Shown here: positions 49,101-61,100 of the stretch, one piece after another
How the letters are laid out: every line of letters begins with the position of its first letter
Numbering within the stretch: the stretch's first letter is position 1
Source of the DNA: Sisyra terminalis
Taxonomy: Eukaryota; Arthropoda; Insecta; Neuroptera; Sisyridae
Length of the DNA stretch: 64,000 nt
Assembly (NCBI GenBank): GCA_958496175.1
Contig: OY292274.1
Coordinates: 66,102,630-66,166,629 of the forward strand
Direction: 5' to 3'
Translations under genes and position numbers: made by a program
The notes under the pieces: generated by a model
What the model was told of the DNA's origin: nothing
The model's database searches: none
The model's input: only the letters and a program-made list of their open reading frames with translations

Positions 49101-52100
49101 ATAAATATATGAAAAACTTGTACGAGATCTTTTTTGTAGATCGTTCAATTTTCTACAAGAATTTTGGTCATTCCGAAATATTGCCACCAACGTGAGCTAT
49201 AAAATTCCAAAGTGCAAGAGAGCATTGTTCCCATCTTATTTAAATGGAAAATCGAAATTTGCGATGTGGCACCTCTTAATATTAATATTAAGAGCTTAAA
49301 CATTCACAGCATTTTTTTTTGTTATTTCCAACAATATTTTCGATATAGTGAAGAAAAAAAAAATAACAAAAGAGACAAACCAAGGCAACTTTGTATCTTT
49401 TCACCTTTTTTAACTATTAACTCCTAAATCAGCATTGGTCTTATGAGATTCGGAAGTTTTAATTGATACCTAGACTATCAAAGAAAATTCTTATTGTTTT
49501 CTTGTAATATTTTTTTCTAGTCTCTTCCTAAAAGCATAGACTAACTAGAATACAGTTACTTCTTATTATTGAGATTGGAATTTAATGATGAAATTTGCTA
49601 ATTTATAACTAGTTTGTAAATCCAGTTATACATATGTACGATTCTTATAAATGTGTAGGAGACCAGAAATTTTTCATTTATTACTACATCCTATTGACAA
49701 CCATCAAATGTGAACTTTTTGAACTATGCAATAGTATATTGTTGCAATATTTCGCCATCCGATTCCCGACAATTGAATACGTTTTTGTCCACTTGATTTC
49801 ACGGACAAACCATGAATGTTGACTGAGATCATGCACATTGAACATCAAAAGTTCACACTCTATGCAGATGATCGATAACGCAATTACATCCATTCCAATG
49901 TTTACAAAACATCTGTAAAATTATTGCTTGCAATTTTATCTCTCAATTCCGACATATTTATTGACTGCAATCAATAACGCCCATGTCAGCAAGCAATCGT
50001 TTCGTATCCAGAATAAATCCATTTTCATTATTTACTCGACCTAATCCTTCACCAAATAATACATTTATATCTATACTAATATATAAAATTCTTACGTCTG
50101 TCTGTACATTTCGATTTTGAACCCAATTTTAGGGTAAATATTTGTTTCAAGAGGCCCTTATTCCAAATTTAACATTTTTAAAATTTTTGTCTGCCTGTCT
50201 GTGTGTCTCGATTTAACTAAAAAACGGGACAACCAAATTTAATGAAATTTGGTATTAAGATACAACACAATTTCCCACAGACTATAGGCTACTTATCATT
50301 CCAAAAAAATATTAAGGGAAGGTATTCCCTAGGGATGATAACAGAAATTTTTACACTAGACAGGTGAGTTATATATCATTGGAAAGGTAATTTAAAGTTA
50401 GAAAATAATCTGTAAAAATATTTTTAGTTGAACTGACAGAAAGCACAGTAAATTCAATTTAAATTTTAAAAAAATGCCTGTTTGAAATATAAACCTTTAT
50501 ATATAATAAACTGATAGTTTATGTTACTAGCGTAATGGCTTACGTATCTAAAATTCTGATGCTCCTAATTATAAAGATGTGGGTTCGAACCTTACAGTAA
50601 ACTTTTTTTTATTTTTTTTTTACAAAATTGTTGTAAAAGGATCCTTAGAGTTGCTCAATAAGGACATATTAACGAAAAAAAAGTAATAATAGTAGTAGTT
50701 ATAATAATAATATTAATAAAACTTAAAGTAAATACGTTTTTAAAACCGTGCATATATAAAATCCTGTATTTATATATCCCCTCTGACTGATGAAATATTC
50801 GATGTATTCCTTTTAAGAAGTAGACATCTGATAAGATTTTTTTTTTTGAAAATTCCTACCCTAAAAGAGTAAAAGGGGTGACAAAGTTTGTATGAGAAAA
50901 TGTAGAGTTAATCAACAATCGAAATTTTGAATTTACTAAGTGTAATTAATAAATAAATAATTAATTAATAATAAGTTTCTGTTTTTGTTATATCATTTTT
51001 ATAACAGCATTTTAAATAACGTCATTTCACTTAATTAGTATGAAAGTTTAGGTAGTAGGTACTTATACAACTTTTAATTTTTGTTTGTTTTTCAACAATC
51101 AAACTTTTTTAAAATTTAATTTTTATGAACCAATGATTGTGACCTGGAGCCATTATTTAACATTAAGGGAGCAAGTTTTTGTCATATATTTCATTATCAA
51201 TCAAAAAATAAAATCTTCCAAACCAACTTTTCTTCGGTATTTAGAAAAATTTGAAAATCAATTATTGTTATTGAAAATAAATAAAATATTCGAATTTTCT
51301 TCCACGCTTTCTATCTATTTCCGAAAATTTTGTATGTACAACGCCAAATGTGCGATATAGAATTGCGTTTTAGTCATGATAATCAAAATAAAGGCCATAA
51401 TTTTTTTCGTTTCACATTGTATTTTCCAATATAAATGCATATTTGTGTCGATGAAATTTGGAAAATGTTTTCCTTATACGATGCAGATATATAATAAGAA
51501 AGGGTTTTTTGATAGTTCCTCCTCTAAAAGAGTGAAAAATGGTGGCAAAGTTTGTACAGCATAACGTCTAATAAACAATCGAAATTTCAAATTTAATTTA
51601 TCGCTTAGTTAAGTTATTTAAGTTATCAATATTATTTTAGTTATTATTAAAGTTATCGCTTAAAATAAAACAATGTTGGTTTATTAATAGAAACAAAAAC
51701 GTAGGATCTACTTTAAAATTTAAACTCTAATATATCCTATATCTAGAAAAAGTTCATAAGTGAGCAATACGTTTTTTGGCTTTCACATATTGTAAACCTG
51801 AAAATTCGATATACGTAATCACAAATAAATACATTAATGAGCCAATATTGAATAGGGAGAAATTCGGCGAACTGAAAAAAAATGATTTAAGTATATAGTT
51901 GAAATTCAGATATTTTAATAATAAGTGCATAGATACACAATGGTTATACTTGATTATGGAGAAACTAGGTTTCGTGCATTTGAACAAATTTTAATTTCGG
52001 CGTAGTTTTGTACATTTCAGTAGTATAAAAATTTGAGACAATGAAATGGGATTTCTACTAATATTCTAAATATCTAGGCGAGTGTTGTGATAACTTTTGA

Positions 52101-55100
52101 CTATTTTAAGTCATAATTATGACTGACTTTATTGAACTTAACGATAGTTTTTATTTATGCAGAGATGGTGATTGATTTACGGATTAATTGGTTCACGGTA
52201 GGTATACCTACCGTAGGTATACGGAATAGATCATACTATTTTTAGATATTTATAAATATTTATGAAAATTAATTGATCATTTCATACAAATATTTTATTC
52301 TAAGTAACAGTTTATTAAATGTGTCTTTTTAAAGTTGACAAAATAGTGTTTTTAAATATGATTATGTTTTTCGTAAAAGAAATAAGAAAATAATAATTTT
52401 CATATGCCACTACAAATAGCAAATCTAAAAAGAAAATATAACGACACCTACGTTACGCAGACGAAGTTGCGGGGATCAGCTAGTTTATATATATAATAAA
52501 ATCCTCCATCTGTTATCTTCCATCAAATTTTGTCACGTAAGCTCTTCACTCAATCTTATGTACTTATTTCGAACAAAACATTTTTATAGACAATTTTATT
52601 ACACTTTGGTAAAATCTTCGTGAATTTATCGAGGAGTGACACGATTAGAAATTGACAGAGAAAAAAAATGATTTTTTCAACGTTAAACATTAATTTGATA
52701 TAAAATTCTTATCAATTTCTAGCACGTGATTGATCTTAACATTGATGTAAAAATCGGTTAATTAAAAAAATAAATATATACATATACTTATAGATTTGAT
52801 GAATAATGTAGGGGTGGAATGTTTTTTTCTGTAAAAATCAAAAATTGATTTGATTTATATGAGAAAGTGTGTATTTAGTTGGGGCAAAGTTCGAAGTGGA
52901 TTGGATTTTTTTCTTGGGTCGTAAATTTTTTTTGTCTATTTTCCATGTTGGCTTGTTATATAGGCTTTGTGTTGTTATATTATATATATACATATCTATA
53001 TTATGTAGAGGCTAGTGACGTCAATTTATTCACAGTTTTATTTACAGATTAATAACCTTTGTGTTCCATTTTAATAATTTGATGAGTTATGATTCGATTT
53101 GTTTGAAGAAAAACTATCAAGTAATGATAATAATAATAGTGCATACATTGCGATGCAATCGAAATTCTACGAAATTTTTGATAAATTTTTAAAAGGGATG
53201 AAAGTTTAAATGAGTAATGTGGTAATAACCCTGACCATAGGACGAAATATTTGACTCTTGTAAGAATAAATTTTCTTTATAATTTTGTGCTTTTGAAAAG
53301 CTTTGAATAGTTCATTTTGGATCCAAATCTAATTATTTCAGGACTAGCTGATCCCCGCGACTTCGTCTGCGTAACGAATTTTATTTTTCTTATTTCTTTT
53401 ACGAAAAATATAATCATACTTAAAAATACTTCACACTCTTGAAAAAGACACATTTAATAAACTGTTGCAAAGAATAAAATTGTTCTATGTAATAACAAAT
53501 TAATTTTCAAAAAATATTTATAAATATCAAAAAAAAGTATGTCTATTGCGTATATCTACGGTAGGTATACCTACCATGAACCAAATAATCCGTAAATCAA
53601 TCAGGATCTATACATAAATAAAAAATATCGCCAAGTTCAATAAATTCTTAATTATGACTAAAAAAAGTCGAAAGTTATCAAAATACTCGCATCAAAATAA
53701 CCCCATCCCACTGTTTCGGTTCCCGAATGAACCTTTTTCCAAAAACTATTATACTATTGCAATGTACAACACAACCGCGAAATTGAAATTTGTACAATTG
53801 CACGAAACCCAGTTCTTCCATAATCATGTATAACCATTATGTATCTATAAACTTATTATTAAAATATCTGAATTTCTACTATATAGTTAAACCATATTGG
53901 ATAGTCAAGAGTTCACCATACACAATTTGGCGTATGCCTTTTGCTCTGGAAGAGAATTTTAAATTTCTTTTATCATTATGATGATATGATTATTTATTAT
54001 TTATCATTTTGATGATTTCTGGCTGGAATTGCGAACTTTTTTCGTGATCCCTTTCATGCACTTGCAAATAAAAGATATTGTACCCCCCAAGAAAAAAATC
54101 CTGAATCCGCCCTTGTCTGTTAGGGTAGGAATTTTCAAAAAAAAAAAAATCTTATCACATGCCTACTTTTTATAAGGAATACACCGAATATTAAAACTTC
54201 ATCAGTCAGAGGGGATATTATAATACACGATTTTAAAAACGTATTTAATTTAAGTTTGATTACTATTATTATTATTACTACTAATACTATTAGTTTTTTT
54301 CGAAAATTACAAATTATTTTTTATCCCGAAATTTATAATGAAATGGTAGGACCAAAAACCCCAAAGAATATAAATTTAGTACTGTATGCTTATCGAGTTT
54401 CACAGGATAATAATGCAAAGTTGTTACTGAAAACATTTTCAATGTTTACCTAAGTGCATCAAAAGTTCATTAATGCCAAATGATTTAAAGTTCAAATTCG
54501 GTAATTTTCATTTCTCCAATTGGTACCAACGAAATATGACAAAAAATTTAACCAATCAAAAATTAAAGGGGAAAATGGTGCCAAATTTATGCCAGAAAGT
54601 CGAAGAGTAGTCAAATAATCCCAATCAATCTTAATCGATCGGCCAAATACCCAAAAAGTGTCCAAAAATTGTTAACAGATAAAATTCTATGCTGCAAATG
54701 AGTAATGCAAAACTCCTCTGCAGAAAAAAAGTCCTGAAAGAAACTAATTAGTTAAGGAGGGAGGTGATATTGCCTTACCCACTATAATCGTCCAAAGTTA
54801 TTTCATCGGATATCTATTTATTTCAATCGTTACATTTACTAAATGGTAAATTTAAAGCTTAAGTGATGTTCAAAATTTTATGTTTTGATATTACCAAATT
54901 CGAAATTTTTTCAATTCAAATTTCGAAAAACGAAATTTGCGATGCGCCACCTCTTAATATTAATATTAAGAGCTTAAACTTTCACAGGATTTTTTTTTTT
55001 GTCAATTCCAACAATATTTTCGATATAATTGAGAAAAAAAAATCATAATTTTTTTTTGAATTAGTCTAATGTATACCATAGAAAAATATAAACCGAAAAT

Positions 55101-58100
55101 TCTAATGGTTGAAGGGTGCTAAGGTGAATCAATTGGCCACCAAACAAAGATAAACGATCTGAAAAGTTTTCTATGAACGGACTAAAATGATAACTTCGTT
55201 TACCCGAGATTAGATCAATTGTAAAATAGCTATTGATCAGTAAAGACCATAATTGAGCAATTGAGGATTTAAGTTCCATCAGGATATTCCCACATTTCAC
55301 CTGATTTTGATGCCCTGGCAAATGTTCCAGGAGTTTGAAAGATTCTGATCGATCCAACTTATAGTTTGGATTTAGTACTAAACGATTGTCATCTATTTTT
55401 CCCATAGCCAAAGATTGCAATAGGTGTATAGTTGAAAATTTTGTGTCTTTGTTTTTCATTAACACGAAAATAGAACTTTAAAGTCGACATAAAATTTAAA
55501 GTTTTTAGAACGAAAGTTTTTAATATGCATGAAAGAAATTTTCTCGAAACATTATTTGTACATTTGTATATAAATTAAATAATTGATTCTGATGACCTTT
55601 AATGAAATTTGAACTAAATAAATGTTTTGTTATCGGAACTTGTTTACTAAAATTATTGATGTATGATATGTATTTTTTTTACATATATCTACATATGTAC
55701 ATTATGTACACTTATAAACCTTGTCACATGCCTCTTTTAATCTCATTTCACTCATATTAAAATTCAATATTTAACAAAGAAAAAAAACTTGTTTTTATAC
55801 ATCTTACAAGAAAATGCGGAGAAAAATTTGAGTATTACTTAAGGAAAATACCATGAAACTTGGATGATTTTTTTGGTTTAAACTTTATTTTGGCATCTCT
55901 TCAGATTTGGAGCCATTTTCTTACGGTAGTTAATTTATAGTTAATGTTTACGAATTTGCACCCTTTACAAAGGGGTAAATTATAAATGAACTCTATTTGG
56001 TTGCCAAATAGACTATAAAATAGTTTCAAAAATCAAAATTTCATGAAAAAAATAATACTTCTGTCGAAAACAGAAGAAAATGGTTTCAATCTTCTGAGTA
56101 TAATAGGGTGGTTTTTTTTTTCGGGACTATTTTTTTTTTGCTCCCATGCCAAAATTTTTTTGGAAATACTTCAAAAAAAATTCCCTGAAAGTTTGAGCTC
56201 TTAATATTAACATTAAGTACTCGTTCACAGCGTGTGAATATTTTCCATTTAAAATTCACGTAAACTTTGATTTTTTTTTTTAAAATTTTTATAGCTCAGC
56301 GGCATTTTATGGTATCGCCTCGCTCAAAGTCGGGATTTTTTTACAATTGTATGCTCTACAAAAGTTAAATTTTTAATAAGGAATAAATAATCAATATTTT
56401 CTTAAATTTTACTCAATAATCCGTAAAAATTTTATAGTAAGAGAAATTCAAGGCTCAATATCACGAAAAATATCGGTCTTAGCAATTTGTTTTTCTGGAA
56501 CTTTTTTGTAGGAAATTAAATTTCCTATAAATTTGCCATTTACATTTTTTCTGTAGGTCTTGAAATTCATGAGTTACTGAGAGAAAAACGAGAAATCTAT
56601 GAAAAATCAGGGCTTAGTGACCCGTACTACCTCGCCCGTGTAAATAACGATTTTGCCGCAATAGGCACTTTTGTAGAGCATACAATTGTAAAAAAATTCC
56701 GACTTTGAGCGAGGCGATACTATAAAATGGCGTTGAGCTATAAAAATTTAAAAAAAAATAATTGTAAATGGAAAATATTCACACGCTGTGAGCCAGTACT
56801 TAATATTAATATTAAGAGCTCAAACTTTCAGGGAATTTTTTTTGAAGTATTTCCAACAAAATTTCGGCATGGGAGCAAAAATAAAACCACCCTAGAGTAT
56901 AACCATAGCGATAAGAAAATATAACCATATTGATAGTGTGAAATAGAAAAAGAATCCATAGGAAAAGTACCATGAAAATTTTGGCAAGACTCCGATTCGA
57001 ATTTCGAATTCGAAGATATCCTTGAGGATATCAATATTCTCAAGTCCAATTATACGAAATTTATGCATACTTGCAAGTTTGTCTATCATCAAGTTCCAAA
57101 CTTCTTTCATGTAATATAAGAGGCCTAATTGAAATAATGAAATTATTAGACAATTTGACGACACAGGCGTCCATTATTATATAGAGAAATTATCTTACAA
57201 AAAAAAAGGAGAGTAAGTCATAAAATTTATATATAAATATTTAATAGTAATTAGTATGGAGAGATACCCCCATCAAAGAGTCATTAAAAAACGCAAAGAA
57301 ACGCGAAAAGGTCAGAGTTTCAATACTGTTTTTGCGATAAAAAGTGTTTTTGATTTCAAGTTTGGATTTGTCTTTTTTATGGCTAAAGAATGACCGATTA
57401 TGACATCCGTTATTTGATCGTTAAGTTCGATATTGATTGAACGAGAATAGTTGGCTTGGCAATAGTAATATTTAGGTACCCCTCAAACGGTACCTACAAT
57501 CCCTTGTTCAATGACGTCTACAAATAAGGGTGGTTCTATGCATTTGTAATTTTCTGAAGGTCTCTCAAAATTTATTGCATCCTAGGCTAAATTAATAGTA
57601 TAAATAGCTTAAATTTCAGAGATTTTTAGTGGTTTTTCTCTTATTACGAAAATACGCACCACAGACTATGAAATTGTTTAATTTTTGATGTGTTCTTATA
57701 ATAAATATACAAATGTTATAAGATTCCATGGTTACTTTTACATCTGCACCCCCTTGAGAGTACTACGAGAGATTAAAATATATAAAAATCAGCCAAAATT
57801 GTCCTACATCTTGATCTTTCTAATAAGCCTAGTTTGTTTGTACTTTTTTTTTTTTTTGAACACTTGTTTTTTCAATTAAACCAACCTATTGGCATTTTCT
57901 TAAAAATTTCGACAGTTTTTTAACCATTTTTCCTTTCGGTGTAAACTTTAATAGTCAGAGTGTAAATTCATATTTGCATCAAAGTTAGTGAGAAATTAAT
58001 ACTTCGAAACATAATAGGTGTACTATAAAAGAATGTCGTTTTTGGAATATACAAATAAAACACAAAATTTTATTACAACTATTGTTTAAATCAATGATAT

Positions 58101-61100
58101 AGTCAGTCTCAACGGCTTAACATCTATTATCCAAATTTTTAATGCTATATTAGTGAAAATCAATTGATTACTAAAAATGTCCTCTACAAAAAATGTCCTA
58201 TTAAAAAAAAAAATATTAAAATTTCCCTTTAGCTCAACTTTGACCTCGAATAACTTTTGAAGGAATAAATATATCAAAAACTTGTACGAAACCTTTTTTG
58301 TAGATCCGTTCAATTTTTTACCAGAATATACCTTGGTCATTCCAAAATATTGTCACCAACGTGAGCTATAAAATTCCAAAGTGCAAGAGAATATTGTTCC
58401 CATATTATTTAAATGGAAAATCGAAATTTACGATGCGAAACCTCTCAATATTAATATTAAGAGTTTAAACTTTCACAGGACTTTTTTTTGGTGATTCCCA
58501 ACAATATTTTCGATATAATTTAAGAAAAAAAATCATATTTTTTCTTGAATCAGTCTAATAAACATAAATTTGAACAGAAGTTTAAACAAAAATATTTGTG
58601 ACTTATTGCCCAGCTACGTATTTCGATTGCCAAGCAATCTTCCTCAGCGGTCATCAGGTAGTTTAGATCACTCTGTAATTGCTTTGTGATTACAATTTTT
58701 TTTTGTCATTCCCAACAATATTTTCGATACAATTAAGAAAAAAAATTCATCATTTTTTTTGAATCAGTCTACTGTGTATACAATATATAGAATATATTGC
58801 AGTCCAATTTATGTAGTATAATTTAATATAAAAGTATATAATAATCATAGCATAAACACAAATTTGAACAGAAGTTCAAAAGTTCGTGAATCATCACAAC
58901 ACAGTTACGGAGTGATCCAAACTACTTGATGACCACTGAGGAAGATTGCTTGGCAATCGAAATACGTATCTGGGCAATACATCACGAATATTTTTGTTTG
59001 AACTTCTGTTCAAATTTATGTTTATGCTATGATTTTTACATATTATTATATTAAATTATACTAAATAAATTGGACCGCGATATATTCTATATATTTTATA
59101 CACAGTGATTTTTTACAATTTTTAAGACGAATTTCTCAAGATTTTCATGAAAAAAAGAAGGTAAATGTGTACATCTGTAGCTCCATCAATTGTTTGTGAA
59201 AAAAAAAACATAAACATGGGGTCCAGGGGTGAAGCCCCAAAAAAAAAAAAAAAAAAATAATGAGATATTTATTAAATTTTGGCCTATCTGACTCGCGAAT
59301 TAAATTACAAATAAAATCGAAAATGTAATATTCTCAGATATATGAGCGACGCTCCCCAACCCTCACCGGGGCTTCGCCCCTGGAATCCTTGTTTATAGTG
59401 TTTTTAGTACAAAAATAATTGGTGGAGCTACGTTTGAAACATTTCCCCTGTTTTTTTCATGAAAATCTTGAGAAACCCCGTCAAAAAAAGTGTAAAAAAT
59501 CAATTAATTTTTCTATTTTTAGGGGTCGATATTTCGTAAACTTAGCGAGATATCGAAAAAAAATATTTTTCATTTTCGTTTTTTTTTCGTCGAAATCTAT
59601 AAGAATCCGTCAAAAAATCGTGGCGCCGGAAGAATCGTAGTATCCCCGAAATTTTTAATCAGATGCAAATTCTATGATCCCAACGGAGATGTCTGTTTTT
59701 CTTACGTTGATATATTGTATTCTTATAAAAACCCTAAGTTCTCTATGCTTTTAAAGCCAAATGAGGTAATTACATCTGTCATATTTTGTCATATTTTGAA
59801 ATTTTGAGTTAGTTATTATTATTTAATTACAAATATTTTATATGATCTATATTATATGTATATTATTGTAATTTTGAAATTTATGTATGATTGACATATT
59901 TTGTAATTATTTTAATTTGTTATAGAAGCCTGAGGAAGTTACGATTAGTAACGAAACGTAGCTAATTGAACAATAAAAATATTAAATAAAAAATAAAAAA
60001 CAAAAAGAACTTAAATAACCTGTGTATACAATATATAAAATATATTGCAGTCCAATTTATTAACATAAACTTGAACAGAAGTTCAAACAAAATATTCGTG
60101 ACGTATTGCCCAGATACGTATTTCGATTGCCAAGCAATCTTCATCAGTGGTCATCAAGTAGTTTGGATCACTCCGTAACTGCTTTGTGATGATTCACAAT
60201 TTGTGATGTTGCCTACTAAAATTTTTTTCATTTTAATTTGAATAGTAATTACCCCACAACATTGTGAATCATCACAAAGCAGTGACGGAGTGATCCAAAC
60301 TACTTGATGACCACTGATGAAGATTGCTTGGCAATCGAAATACGTATCTGGGCAATACGTCACGAATATTTTGTTTGAACTTCTGTTCAAGTTTATGTTA
60401 ATAAATTGGACTGCAATATATTTTATATATTGTATACACAGTATAACTGTTCAAAGTCAGCGAAAAAATCTTATTTTGATTAAATAACCTGAATTTTCTT
60501 CTTATTTAAAAAAAAATATATAAATTAAGATTTGTAGAAAAATAAAAACATTTGTAATTGTGTGAAATTTTCAATGTAAAGTTGTATTTGATAAGTGTAA
60601 AATCGTTCTATAACATGTTTATTATGTAATCAATTGTTGTAACAATAGTATTAAGATTTATTATGAGTTGAAAATCTATTAGATCAATTGCTTTTTATAT
60701 TTAAATTAAGGTAATATAAAGTATTACAAAAGAATATCCAATGTAATTGGATTACTCAAAAAAAAAAAAAAGAAGACTAGATAATCCAATTATTTACTTA
60801 TACCAGTATGTACTGCTAATATTTTTCCGATAAATTCCGATTAAAAAAAAATGTAATACAATTTTCTCTTCACATGTCCACCACATGCTGTCTGCCATAT
60901 TGTCTTTGTGTCGATTGCCGATAGCCGGCAATCGACTCCAAACAAAAATATTTCTGACCTTGCCTCCGTTATTGCACATTACTATAGGCAATGCATTATT
61001 TTTTTCTTGTTGCAGAATTTGCCAATGCAATGCGGAAAAAGCATGCAGCTAAGTGCCACTCACCGACTTGTTGGGCGCTCCGGAATAATAGTTTTCACTT

